A stretch of DNA of 64,000 nt, from the NCBI RefSeq assembly GCF_022668875.1, contig NZ_JAKGCR010000004.1, forward strand, positions 62,001-126,000, given 5' to 3'. Source of the stretch: Domibacillus sp. PGB-M46. GTDB taxonomy: Bacteria; Bacillota; Bacilli; Bacillales; Domibacillaceae. The translations under genes were made by a program, and so were the position numbers. Below, piece after piece: positions 23,794 through 32,217 of this stretch (the stretch's first letter is position 1; each line of letters opens with the position of its first letter). A model generated the notes under the pieces. The model was not told the origin of the DNA. It searched no databases and worked only from the letters and a program-made list of their open reading frames with translations.

Positions 23794-25077
23794 ATGAAAA
23801 GAAAAATCGTGCCGCTTCGAACGAAAATTTTTACACTCGTTTTTTGTCTGCTTTTTTTCATCGTAGCCGGCATGTCTGCGGTTTTTTACTGGATTCAGGC
23901 AAAAGAAACCGCCGATCAGGTACACCAGCTTTCGTTGCAGACTGCTCAAACGATTTCTTTTATGCCGGAAACGAGTGCTTTCTTAACCGACGACCGCAAA
24001 TCGGATACACTGCTTCCCGTCTTAGAGCATATTCAGGAAAGAACCGCTGCGCAGTCCATATCGATTGCGGGCCGAAACGGAACCGCCTTATCTACGTATC
24101 AAAACGCACAGCCGCTTCATGAATCAGACAGCCGCTCTCTTATTTACGGAGGTTCCTACACAGTAGAGGAAAAAGGAACAGACGGCGAAGCCATTATCGG
24201 CAAAGCTCCGATTGTCCAAGCAGCAGACGGCCATTCAGAAGTAATTGGAACCGTATCTGTTGAATTTTCCAAAAAATCGATTGCAGCCCAAATTGCTTCC
24301 CAGACGGGAAATATCCTGCTTGCCGCCGCGTTAGCGCTTTTAGTCGGGATTGCCGGCGGTTTATGGCTCACTAGAAGCATTTTATCTGATACACTTGGAT
24401 TTGAGCCTGTAAAAATTGCATCCTTGTATAAAAAAACGATTGATGAAATACGGCTGTATTCTGATGAGCTCCGGGCTCAGACGCATGAATTTATGAACAA
24501 GCTGTATGTTTTATCCGGTCTCTTGCAGCTCGGCCGCCATGAAGCTGCCCTTGAGTTTATTCAAAGGGAAGCTGATAGTGTTTCCCTGCAGCAGCATATC
24601 GTTTTTAAACAAATTAAAGACGACTTGATTCAAGCTGTACTGCTCGGCAAAACTGCTAAAGCATCAGAAAAAAAGATTTCCTTTTCGATCGAACAGGAAA
24701 GCGTGCTGTCCGGTATCCCTTCCCATATGGACGGTCATGCGCTTTTAACCATTATCAGCAACCTAATTGATAATGCATTTGAAGCCGTCAGGCAAAAAGA
24801 AAGCCCCTGTGTTTCTTTTTTGATCACAGATGCGAGTCCAACTTTAATTATTGAAGTGACCGACAATGGGACCGGGATTGGCGAACAAACGGTTTCATCC
24901 CTGTTTGAAAAAGGAGTATCGACAAAAGGGGAAAACCGGGGGTTTGGCCTTTATAATGTAAAAGAAGCCGTTGATGCTTGCGGAGGCGTGATTGAGGTGC
25001 TGCCAAATGACCCTTCCGGCACTATTTTTACGATTTACATACCGAAGAACGCAGTTAAAGGAGATGGACATGGATGA
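23794..25077 (+). CDS. citS: Citrate/dicarboxylate-type sensor histidine kinase lacking the PAS linker
   Basis: A 427-residue membrane sensor kinase of the CitA/DcuS group. TM1 is at about 14-34, the external sensor domain at 35-172, and TM2 at 173-193. The phosphorylated His231 is in AQTHEFMNKLYVLSGLLQLG, and the ATPase boxes are NLIDNAFEAV, DNGTGIG and GFGLYNVKEAV. B. subtilis CitS is about 115 residues longer. The cytoplasmic PAS domain between TM2 and the H-box is absent here, the link being only LGFEPVKIASLYKKTIDEI. It is coupled to the response regulator (ATGA overlap) and presumably controls citM. Confidence 0.88.
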   Translation: MKRKIVPLRTKIFTLVFCLLFFIVAGMSAVFYWIQAKETADQVHQLSLQTAQTISFMPETSAFLTDDRKSDTLLPVLEHIQERTAAQSISIAGRNGTALSTYQNAQPLHESDSRSLIYGGSYTVEEKGTDGEAIIGKAPIVQAADGHSEVIGTVSVEFSKKSIAAQIASQTGNILLAAALALLVGIAGGLWLTRSILSDTLGFEPVKIASLYKKTIDEIRLYSDELRAQTHEFMNKLYVLSGLLQLGRHEAALEFIQREADSVSLQQHIVFKQIKDDLIQAVLLGKTAKASEKKISFSIEQESVLSGIPSHMDGHALLTIISNLIDNAFEAVRQKESPCVSFLITDASPTLIIEVTDNGTGIGEQTVSSLFEKGVSTKGENRGFGLYNVKEAVDACGGVIEVLPNDPSGTIFTIYIPKNAVKGDGHG

Positions 25078-25754
25078 TACACGTTGCGATCGCGGAAGAC
25101 GACTTTCGTATTGCCAGCATACAAGAAGAGTTTCTGAAACAATTAAGCGGGTTTACGCTTGCAGGAAAAGCATTAAATGCAGAAGATACGCTTGCCATGC
25201 TCGAAAAAAAGAGAGTAGATGTTTTGCTGCTTGATATTTATATGCCGGATATGCTCGGCACGGAGCTACTGCCGATCATAAAAAACCGTTTCCCGAAAAC
25301 CGATATTATTATGGTTACCGCAGCTTCCGAAAAAGAAATGCTTGAAGAAGCACTTCGTTACGGCGTTTTTCATTATTTAATCAAGCCGGTTTCTCTTGAA
25401 AAGTTCACATCGGTGTTAAACGAGTATAAAAAGAAAAAACAGCTGCTTCAGGACACAAGCCAGGTTACCCAGGATATAGTCGATGCTTATTTTGCGGGAA
25501 CCGCCCAGGCATTGCCTCAAGCGGCCCAGCTGCCAACCGGTATCGACAGCGTGACGCTAAACCGGGTGTCAGAAGTATTGGAAAACCTGCGGGACGGCGT
25601 ATCGATTGAAGAAATGGGCACCCAGATTGGCGCTTCCCGGACGACGGCACGCCGCTACCTTGAATACCTTGTTACAGTGGGGAAATGCCGGGTTGAACAC
25701 GAATACGGCATCGTCGGAAGACCGGAACGCCGCTATTTCAAGGTTGGGTCATGA
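25074..25754 (+). CDS. citT: Response regulator, CitT/DcuR family
   Basis: A 226-residue regulator. The receiver domain has AEDD (8-10 acidic pocket), the phospho-acceptor Asp54 in LLLDIYMPD and Lys in HYLIKPVS. The C-terminal DNA-binding domain has GVSIEEMGTQIGASRTTARRYLEYL, typical of the CitT/CitB class. It is co-transcribed with the kinase and with the downstream TctC-like lipoprotein, each gene overlapping the next by 4 bases. Probable target: citM. Confidence 0.92.
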   Translation: MIHVAIAEDDFRIASIQEEFLKQLSGFTLAGKALNAEDTLAMLEKKRVDVLLLDIYMPDMLGTELLPIIKNRFPKTDIIMVTAASEKEMLEEALRYGVFHYLIKPVSLEKFTSVLNEYKKKKQLLQDTSQVTQDIVDAYFAGTAQALPQAAQLPTGIDSVTLNRVSEVLENLRDGVSIEEMGTQIGASRTTARRYLEYLVTVGKCRVEHEYGIVGRPERRYFKVGS

Positions 25755-26698
25755 AGCAGCTTCTTTTGCTTGTCTTGATTTTTTTTACGGCCGGCTGTGC
25801 GGCGTCTTCTCCACCGCTTGAAGAAAAGGAACTGACCTTTATTGTCCCCGGCTCTCCAAACGGCGGCTGGGATGCACTCGCCAAATCGATTAAAACGGTT
25901 ATTGAAAGGGAGCAGCTTATCAAACAGCCGATACATATTGTGTACGAAGAAGGCGATGGCGGAAATGACGGCTGGGCCCGCTTAAACGAAGAAGACTCTA
26001 GCACGATCGCCATTAACTCAAGCCTGCTGCTCACAAACAACCTGCTCGGTCACAGCAATCTTCAATACGAAGATTTTACGCCGCTTGCCACGATGGCCAG
26101 CGAGTGGCAGGCCGTGATCGTTTCCAGTGATTCTTCTATCCAGTCGATTAATGACTTAATGGACAAGCTGAAAACGGAGCCCGGGCGCTATCCCATTGGC
26201 ATTGAGCCGCAATTTGGCAACGATGACCAAATTGCTTTCGCGCAGGCAGCACGTACAAAGAGCATATCGGCGGCTTCCCTTCGTTTTTTTCGCTATCCTG
26301 ACGGAAAAGCGCTCCTCAAAGCGCTTCAAAACGGAAAAATCGCTGCCGCTTCTCTGTCCTCCTCTCAGTCAGAAGATTTTGCGGCAAATGGAAACGTCCG
26401 CATTATCGCCATTTCCTCGCCGAAGCGGCTTGGTCATCTCCCGGATGTGCCAACATGGAAGGAACAAGGCATTAATGTCGTGTTTCCGCACTGGCGCGGC
26501 GTGATGGGGCCTGGCGATTTAACAGAAGCGGAGCGGAAATGGTGGGGCGAGCTTTTAAACGCAGTTCAATCTTCTCCTTATTGGAAAGAAGAGCTGAAGA
26601 AAAATCATTGGACTCACTTTTATCGGAACAGCGAGGATACAGAGGCCCTGCTCCGGTCTGATACGAAAAAATACCGCTATATCATGAATCAAAAATAA
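25751..26698 (+). CDS. yflP: TctC/Bug-type tricarboxylate-binding lipoprotein (YflP-like)
   Basis: A 315-residue extracytoplasmic binding protein. The lipoprotein signal ends in lipobox TAGC (Cys16). The Bug/TctC core shows FIVPGSPNGGWDALAKSI, the ligand-loop type IGIEPQFGNDDQIAFAQAA and LGHLPDVPTWKEQGINVVFPHWRGVMGPGDL. It is translationally linked to citT. No TctA/TctB permease is nearby, so it may act as a co-sensor feeding citrate to the kinase, as suggested for the B. subtilis yflP gene beside citST. That role is inference. Confidence 0.85.
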   Translation: MKQLLLLVLIFFTAGCAASSPPLEEKELTFIVPGSPNGGWDALAKSIKTVIEREQLIKQPIHIVYEEGDGGNDGWARLNEEDSSTIAINSSLLLTNNLLGHSNLQYEDFTPLATMASEWQAVIVSSDSSIQSINDLMDKLKTEPGRYPIGIEPQFGNDDQIAFAQAARTKSISAASLRFFRYPDGKALLKALQNGKIAAASLSSSQSEDFAANGNVRIIAISSPKRLGHLPDVPTWKEQGINVVFPHWRGVMGPGDLTEAERKWWGELLNAVQSSPYWKEELKKNHWTHFYRNSEDTEALLRSDTKKYRYIMNQK

Positions 26699-26731
26699 AA
26701 GCTGTCTCTATTTATTAGAGACAGCTTTTAC
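26698..26731. terminator. Bidirectional terminator, yflP and HlyIII-like gene
   Basis: Stem AAAAGCTGTCTCT / AGAGACAGCTTTT between two convergent genes. Confidence 0.9.
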
Positions 26732-27384
26732 GCTGGTTGCGGCAAAAGGCCAAGAACCGCAAAAAAGTGAAACACGGTGCCTGCCAGTACAAATAAGTGC
26801 CAGATCATGTGATGATACGGAAAACCGCGCCAGACATAAAAAATGGCGCCTGCTGTATATAAAATCCCCCCGGTAACCAGAAAAGAAAGCGTCATGGGGG
26901 AAAGAGCGGCTGTAAGCGGACCCCAGGCAAAAACAATCAGCCAGCCCATCAGCACATACAAGAGGGTAGACAGCCCGACAAACCGCTTTACAAAAAAGCA
27001 TTTAAACACCGTGCCTGCTATGGCCATACCCCATACTAAACCAAACAGTGTCCAGCCGAGCGTTCCCTGGACGGCCACAAATAGAAATGGCGTATACGTC
27101 CCTGCTATAAACAAATAAATAGACGCGTGATCAAAAATTTCAAACAGGTCTTTTACTTTTCCTTGAGGAAAACTATGAACAAGCGTAGAAGACACATATA
27201 AAAGCAGCATCGTGATGCCAAAAATCATAAATCCTGCTAAATGCCAGCCGGTTCCGTAAATGGCCGAAAAAACAATCAATAAAACAAGAGCGGCTAAGCT
27301 GAGCAGGGCGCCAATTCCGTGGGTAATGGAGTTGGCAATTTCCTCACCTCTGGAAAATACATGTGTAGTCGAAGATTCTTTCAT
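26728..27384 (-). CDS. Hemolysin III/PAQR-family membrane protein (YplQ-like)
   Basis: A 218-residue protein with seven membrane helices of the HlyIII/PAQR superfamily. It contains the N-terminal EEIANSITHGIGA, SSTLVHSFPQGKVKDLFEIFDHASIYLFIAGTYTP and the C-terminal FPYHHMIWHLFVLAGTVFHF. The conserved His/Asp/Ser residues form a metal site in PAQR hydrolase-like proteins. ATG at 27384 is chosen for the GGGAGGAG site; an upstream TTG-type extension has no support. Function in bacteria is uncertain. Confidence 0.88.
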   Translation of the reverse strand: MKESSTTHVFSRGEEIANSITHGIGALLSLAALVLLIVFSAIYGTGWHLAGFMIFGITMLLLYVSSTLVHSFPQGKVKDLFEIFDHASIYLFIAGTYTPFLFVAVQGTLGWTLFGLVWGMAIAGTVFKCFFVKRFVGLSTLLYVLMGWLIVFAWGPLTAALSPMTLSFLVTGGILYTAGAIFYVWRGFPYHHMIWHLFVLAGTVFHFFAVLGLLPQPA

Positions 27385-27470
27385 ATGCGGCAGCTCCTCC
27401 CATTGGGTAAATGTCACAGTCGTATTGTAGCATATTCATTTCGAATTATTCTCGTTCCGCCTTTTAAAAA

Positions 27471-27501
27471 GGTTAGGACATACTGGAAAAACGGGTATAC
27501 T
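27471..27501 (+). promoter_or_regulatory. Promoter of the GNAT-CoADR-UspA operon, possibly SigB-type
   Basis: The -10 region reads GGGTAT/TATACT (27493-27501). GGTTAG at 27471 is a possible SigB -35 (consensus GTTTAA, spacing slightly long); TTAGGA (27473-27478) with 17 bp is the SigA alternative. The stress-type genes downstream fit SigB, but sequence alone does not settle it. Confidence 0.35.
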
Positions 27502-27535
27502 GATAAAGACAATCGATGAAAGGGGTTTTTTTGAA

Positions 27536-27817
27536 ATGGAACCAATTAAACATGAAAACGGCATTTTTTACATGGAAAAAGACGGCCGGCGTGTTGCGGA
27601 GATTACCTACGTCCCGGCCGGGGAAGGAAAAATTAATGCCAACCATACGTATGTCGCACACGAGCTGCGCGGCGGCGGTGTAGCCGAACAGCTGCTCGAT
27701 ACGCTTGCTGATTATGCAAGAGAAGAAAACCTGAAAATTATTCCTTCCTGCTCCTACGTCGTCGCAAAGTTTGCAAGAGGCGGCAAATATGACGATGTAA
27801 ATGCCCAGTCTACATGA
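27536..27817 (+). CDS. yjdJ: Small GNAT-family N-acetyltransferase (YjdJ-like)
   Basis: A 93-residue minimal GNAT protein (PF14542 type). The pattern is MEKDGRRVAEITYVP, the acetyl-CoA loop AHELRGGGVAEQLLDTLADYAREE and the final strand KIIPSCSYVVAKF. Such small proteins acetylate unknown targets. It overlaps the start of the disulfide reductase gene by 4 bases. The ribosome site GAAAGGGG precedes ATG 27536. Confidence 0.85.
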   Translation: MEPIKHENGIFYMEKDGRRVAEITYVPAGEGKINANHTYVAHELRGGGVAEQLLDTLADYAREENLKIIPSCSYVVAKFARGGKYDDVNAQST

Positions 27818-29136
27818 AATATGTGGTGATTGGGGGAGACGCGGCCGGCATGAGTGCTGCCATGCAAATCGTGCGCAGTAACAGCGAAGCAGAGATTACT
27901 GTGCTTGAAAAGGGATCTATTTATTCCTACGGTCAGTGCGGGCTTCCTTATGTGGTCGGCGGCCTTATTCCCTCAACGGATAAAGTGATTGCCCGAAGCA
28001 TTGAAACATTTCGCACGAAGTATGGGATCGATGCCCGCATTTTGCATGAAGCTACAGCGGTAGATCCGGTAAAACGGACTGTATCCGGCGTGAATCACGA
28101 AACGAAAGAAACGTTTACCGTTTCCTATGACCGGCTTTTAATTGCAACCGGAGCCAGCCCGGTTCTGCCGTCCTGGAAAGGAGCAGGGGTAGAAAGGGTG
28201 CACGTCGTCAAAACCATTCCGGATACCGAGCGTTTAATGCGTCATCTCAGCCTAAAAGAGGTAAACGAAGTTGTCATTATCGGCGCAGGATATATCGGCC
28301 TTGAAATGGCTGAAAATATTCACCGGCTCGGAAAACAGATTCGGATTGTTCAAAGAAGCAGCCGAATTGCCGGCATGCTTGATTCGGATATGACCGGGGC
28401 GCTTCACCAGGAAGCCGAGCAGCACGGTGTGATTCTATCGTTGAATGAACACGTTGAGGCAATTGAAGCGGGACAGGTTGTAACGAGCAGGGCCGCTTAT
28501 CCGGCGAATCTCGTCATTGCTGCTGTCGGCATTCGTCCTAATACCGCTTTTTTAAAGAAAACAGGCATTCATATGTTTGAAAATGGCGCGCTTATCGTCA
28601 ATGACCGGATGGAGACCTCGATACCCGGTATATACGCAGCCGGAGACTGTGCCACACATTTTCATCTCGTAAAAAGAAAACCCGATTATATTCCGCTCGG
28701 CACAACCGCTAACAAGCAGGGAAGAATAGCCGGACTGAACATGGCTGGCCGGACAAGGTCCTTTAAAGGTGTTACCGGTACGTCCGTTTTTAAATTTTTT
28801 AACCTGGTGGCTGCATCAACCGGCTTAACGGAGAGAGAAGCGGAAAGGGAAGGGATTTCCTATCGGGTCTCTGCGGTTGAAACAAAAAACAGAGCCGGCT
28901 ATTACCCGGATGCTTCTCCTCTTCGCGTGAAAATTTTATATGATCCGGAGTCCGGGCTGCTGCTCGGCGGCCAGGCAGTGGGCGAACGCGGGGCAGAGAA
29001 GCATATAGATGTGCTGTCGGCGGCCCTGTTTAACAACATGACCATCGAAGAACTGGAAGATTTGGATTTAAGCTATTCTCCGCCGGTTAACAGTGTATGG
29101 GATCCTATTCAGCAAGCGGCGCGCCGGGCCAGATAA
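27814..29136 (+). CDS. cdr: CoA-disulfide reductase-type FAD/NAD(P)H oxidoreductase
   Basis: A 440-residue flavoprotein of the single-cysteine disulfide reductase group. The FAD fold is IGGDAAGMSAAMQIVR. The single redox cysteine is Cys42 in SYGQCGLPYVVGG, where CoA disulfide reductases form a Cys-SSCoA. A second Rossmann motif VVIIGAGYIGLEMAE binds NAD(P)H, and IYAAGDCATHFH is the FAD-binding C-terminal motif. It probably keeps CoA or bacillithiol-like thiols reduced. The GNAT gene precedes and a UspA gene follows in one operon. Confidence 0.88.
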   Translation: MKYVVIGGDAAGMSAAMQIVRSNSEAEITVLEKGSIYSYGQCGLPYVVGGLIPSTDKVIARSIETFRTKYGIDARILHEATAVDPVKRTVSGVNHETKETFTVSYDRLLIATGASPVLPSWKGAGVERVHVVKTIPDTERLMRHLSLKEVNEVVIIGAGYIGLEMAENIHRLGKQIRIVQRSSRIAGMLDSDMTGALHQEAEQHGVILSLNEHVEAIEAGQVVTSRAAYPANLVIAAVGIRPNTAFLKKTGIHMFENGALIVNDRMETSIPGIYAAGDCATHFHLVKRKPDYIPLGTTANKQGRIAGLNMAGRTRSFKGVTGTSVFKFFNLVAASTGLTEREAEREGISYRVSAVETKNRAGYYPDASPLRVKILYDPESGLLLGGQAVGERGAEKHIDVLSAALFNNMTIEELEDLDLSYSPPVNSVWDPIQQAARRAR

Positions 29137-29153
29137 AGCGGGAGGGAGCGCGT

Positions 29154-29573
29154 ATGTATTCACATATTATTTTGGCAGCGGACGGTTCAGAGCACTCCTA
29201 TCGTGCCGCCGAGCATGCTGCAGCGATAGCGGGTGCTTCCCCTTCATGTACGGTTACGATTGTGTTTGTTCCAAGGCCTGACGAATCAAAAGGAGCTGCT
29301 TTACAGCAGGAACGCATGAATGCGGTTCAGTGGGAACGGCGGGACAAACTGGCTCGTCATGAATCCCTTTTTACGGGAAAAGGCATTCCATATTCCGTCT
29401 TGGTGCGGGAGGGAGATCCAGGCCCCGCTATTGTGAAGTACGCCAATGCCCAAAAGGCAGACCTGATTATTCTCGGCAGCAGAGGACTGAACCATCTTCA
29501 GCAGTTCGTTCTTGGCAGCGTAAGCCACAAAGTGATGAAACGGGTGAATTGTCCCGTCATGATCGTAAAATAA
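29154..29573 (+). CDS. Universal stress protein, UspA family
   Basis: A 139-residue Usp fold protein: MYSHIILAADGSEHSYRAAEHAA at the N-terminus and the ATP-binding motif GSRGLNHLQQFVLGSVSHKV near the end (G-2x-G-9x-G-S). The ATG at 29154 follows GGGAGGGAG by 5 bases; the longer in-frame extension upstream overlaps the reductase and lacks a site. Third gene of the operon with the GNAT and CoA-disulfide reductase genes. Confidence 0.9.
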   Translation: MYSHIILAADGSEHSYRAAEHAAAIAGASPSCTVTIVFVPRPDESKGAALQQERMNAVQWERRDKLARHESLFTGKGIPYSVLVREGDPGPAIVKYANAQKADLIILGSRGLNHLQQFVLGSVSHKVMKRVNCPVMIVK

Positions 29574-29607
29574 AAAATGGCACCTCCCTAGGGAGATGCC
29601 ATTTTTT
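29573..29607. terminator. Bidirectional terminator between uspA-like gene and ABC-F gene
   Basis: Stem AAAAATGGCA-CTCCC / GGGAGATGCCATTTTT. Confidence 0.88.
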
Positions 29608-29609
29608 GT

Positions 29610-31232
29610 TTAGGAAGCGTACATTTCTTTTACACGTTTTTGAAGCTCTGTATCTTCTAAAAACTCGTCATACGTCATCATCTTATCGATGATTCCGTTC
29701 GGTGTAAGATCGATAATACGGTTCGCCGTTGACTGAACAAACTGATGGTCATGAGACGCGAAGATCATGGCGCCTTTAAACGCAATCAAGCCGTTGTTAA
29801 GAGCCGTAATAGATTCCAAGTCCAAGTGGTTGGTCGGTTCATCCAATAAAAGAACGTTTGAACCGGACAGCATCATCTTAGACAGCATGCAGCGGACTTT
29901 TTCGCCCCCGGAAAGCACGCTTGCTTTTTTCAGCGCTTCTTCACCAGAGAAAAGCATCCGGCCAAGGAATCCGCGCAGGAAGCTTTCGCTTTCATCCGCC
30001 GGCGAAAATTGGCGCAACCATTCTACAAGCGTCATCTCCGACCCCTCAAAGTATTCGGAGTTGTCTTTCGGGAAGTAAGCCTGTGATGTTGTGACGCCCC
30101 ATTTGAATGAGCCTTCGTCCGGCTCCATTTCGCCAGCTAAAATTTTAAACAGCGCCGTTTTGGCTGCTTCATTTGTGCCGACAAGCGCAATTTTATCTTC
30201 CCGGCTCATAATAAAGCTTACGTTGTCAAGCACTTTCACGCCATCAATTGTTTTGGACAATCCATCTACACGCAGGACATCGTTCCCAATTTCACGCTCA
30301 GGCGTAAACTGTACATATGGGTAACGACGGGAAGAAGGCTTGATATCATCCAGCGTGATTTTATCCAAAGACTTTTTCCGTGAGGTCGCTTGTTTTGACT
30401 TTGAAGCATTGGCGCTGAAGCGAGCGATAAATGCTTGCAGTTCTTTGATTTTCTCTTCTTTTTTCTTGTTCGCATCTGACTGTAACTTTTGTGCAAGCTG
30501 GCTTGACTCATACCAGAAATCATAGTTACCGGCATAAATTTGAATTTTTCCAAAGTCAAGGTCTGCCGTGTGCGTGCATACTTTATTTAAGAAATGACGG
30601 TCATGGGATACGACAATAACGGTATTTTCAAAGTTAATTAGAAATTCTTCCAGCCAGCGGATCGCTTCAATGTCAAGGTGGTTGGTCGGCTCATCCAGCA
30701 AAAGAACGTCCGGCTTGCCGAATAAGGCCTGGGCAAGAAGCACTTTTACTTTGTCTGATCCATCAAGCTCTGACATTTTTTTGTCATGCAGTGCTTCTTG
30801 AATACCTAAACCAGAAAGGAGAATCGCGGCTTCGGATTCTGCTTCCCAGCCGTTCATTTCAGCAAACTCACCTTCGAGTTCCGCTGCGCGCATGCCGTCT
30901 TCATCCGTAAAATCAGCTTTCATGTAGATCGCATCTTTTTCTTTCATTACTTCATAAAGACGGGCATGGCCCATAATAACCGTTTCCATTACACCGAACT
31001 CTTCATATTCGAAGTGGTTCTGCTTTAATACGGCAAGACGCGCATCTTTCGGCATGGACACATGACCGGTCTGAGGCTCCAGGTCACCGGATAAAATTTT
31101 AACAAATGTAGACTTGCCGGCACCATTTGCGCCGATGAGTCCGTAGCAGTTCCCCGGTGTAAACTTTAAGTTAATATCTTCAAACAATTTTTTGTCGCCA
31201 AAGCGCAGGCTGACGTCTTGTACTGTAATCAA
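29610..31232 (-). CDS. ykpA: ABC-F ATPase, YkpA/YbiT type, with one degenerate ATP site
   Basis: A 540-residue soluble tandem ABC protein of the ABC-F class, which acts at the ribosome rather than in transport. NBD1 has Walker A GANGAGKS (34-41) but the signature reads LDGSDKVKVLLAQ (156-168) instead of LSGGQ. NBD2 has an intact signature LSGGEKVR (440-447) but Walker A reads GTNEAAKT (352-359). Walker B/LLLDEPTNHLD occurs in both halves. The linker (about 240-300) is Lys-rich and helical. It is monocistronic with no membrane segments. The paired changes leave one canonical and one degenerate composite ATP site. Confidence 0.92.
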   Translation of the reverse strand: MITVQDVSLRFGDKKLFEDINLKFTPGNCYGLIGANGAGKSTFVKILSGDLEPQTGHVSMPKDARLAVLKQNHFEYEEFGVMETVIMGHARLYEVMKEKDAIYMKADFTDEDGMRAAELEGEFAEMNGWEAESEAAILLSGLGIQEALHDKKMSELDGSDKVKVLLAQALFGKPDVLLLDEPTNHLDIEAIRWLEEFLINFENTVIVVSHDRHFLNKVCTHTADLDFGKIQIYAGNYDFWYESSQLAQKLQSDANKKKEEKIKELQAFIARFSANASKSKQATSRKKSLDKITLDDIKPSSRRYPYVQFTPEREIGNDVLRVDGLSKTIDGVKVLDNVSFIMSREDKIALVGTNEAAKTALFKILAGEMEPDEGSFKWGVTTSQAYFPKDNSEYFEGSEMTLVEWLRQFSPADESESFLRGFLGRMLFSGEEALKKASVLSGGEKVRCMLSKMMLSGSNVLLLDEPTNHLDLESITALNNGLIAFKGAMIFASHDHQFVQSTANRIIDLTPNGIIDKMMTYDEFLEDTELQKRVKEMYAS

Positions 31233-31355
31233 ATGTTTTTTCCTCCCAATATGAATTCATCGCCTCTGATTATATCATTCTTGGGAGAAAAAAAGAATAA
31301 ACAGTAAATTGAAAAAGCGGGCAAATCTTTTTTAATTCCGAGTAAGCAAATAGGA

Positions 31356-31383
31356 TTGACTTTGCATTATTTTCTGATAAACT
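31356..31383 (+). promoter_or_regulatory. Promoter of the sulfate assimilation operon with inverted repeat over the -35
   Basis: TTGACT (31356-31361), 16 bp, TAAACT (31378-31383). Just upstream and overlapping it, AATTCC (31334-31339) and AGGATT (31352-31357) form an imperfect inverted repeat that could be a sulfur-responsive operator (CymR-like sites contain similar halves). The identity of the regulator is a guess. Confidence 0.5.
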
Positions 31384-31425
31384 AAACTCATTCGAAAAGA
31401 ACAGATAATAAAGAGGGGGACATCA

Positions 31426-32145
31426 ATGATTACCTTTGAATCGTGGAATGATATGCAGGATCAGATCCCTGACTTTCCGGCTGATTCAGAAACAAAAGGA
31501 GCACTTGAAGTGCTTCGGTGGGCATATGAGACGTATGGCGACAAGCTTGTTTATGCCTGCAGCTTCGGAATTGAAGGCATTGTTTTGATTGACTTGATTG
31601 CTCAAGTAAAGCCGGATGCAGAAATCGTTTTTCTAGATACTCATTATCATTTTAAAGAAACATACGAGACCATCGATAAAGTAAAAGCTCGTTATCCGCA
31701 GCTGAATATTCGTATGCAGCAGCCAGAGATGACAATTGAAGAGCAAGCGGCCAAGTTTGGACCAGACTTGTTTGCTACAAACCCAAATAAATGCTGTGAA
31801 ATCCGGAAGATTATTCCGCTTCAAAAAGCATTGGCTCCGTCAACAGCTTGGATTTCCGGGCTGCGCCGTGAGCAATCGGAATCAAGAGCAAACACAAATT
31901 ACTTAAATCTTGATAACCGATTCCAAAAAATTAAAGTGTGCCCGCTCATTCACTGGACGTGGAAAGAAGTGTGGCGTTATGTAACAAAGCATGAGCTTGA
32001 CTATAATGTACTGCATGACCAGGGTTACCCAAGCATTGGCTGCGAACCATGCACAAAGCCTGCTTTTTCAATGGAGGACATTCGTTCCGGACGCTGGAGC
32101 GGATCCGGTAAAACAGAATGCGGCCTTCATACAACCAATCCGTAA
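31426..32145 (+). CDS. cysH: Phosphoadenylyl/adenylyl-sulfate reductase
   Basis: A 239-residue reductase that converts activated sulfate to sulfite. It has the PP-loop-like [12 protein letters not shown]. Four cysteines in CCEIRK (123-124) and GCEPCTKP (206, 209) indicate a [4Fe-4S] cluster, the feature of APS-using enzymes. The catalytic cysteine is in ECGLH (Cys232). B. subtilis CysH with the same cysteines accepts both APS and PAPS, which fits the presence of cysC downstream. First gene of the operon. Confidence 0.95.
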   Translation: MITFESWNDMQDQIPDFPADSETKGALEVLRWAYETYGDKLVYACSFGIEGIVLIDLIAQVKPDAEIVFLDTHYHFKETYETIDKVKARYPQLNIRMQQPEMTIEEQAAKFGPDLFATNPNKCCEIRKIIPLQKALAPSTAWISGLRREQSESRANTNYLNLDNRFQKIKVCPLIHWTWKEVWRYVTKHELDYNVLHDQGYPSIGCEPCTKPAFSMEDIRSGRWSGSGKTECGLHTTNP

Positions 32146-32217
32146 GATCTTAAATTTTTTTAAAAATAATACCAAGTGTTTATCTATGAATTTTAACCTA
32201 TTCGGAGGGACCTATAC

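Noticed and set aside
30304-30330. Additional Ter-like sequence containing GTACATA
   Set aside because: Lacks the TTAGT block required for a Ter site; several other ATGTAC matches were rejected for the same reason.
31260-31425. Possible riboswitch (S-box or T-box) before cysH
   Set aside because: No K-turn, T-box or S-box sequence and no terminator in the leader; only a promoter and a weak inverted repeat were seen.
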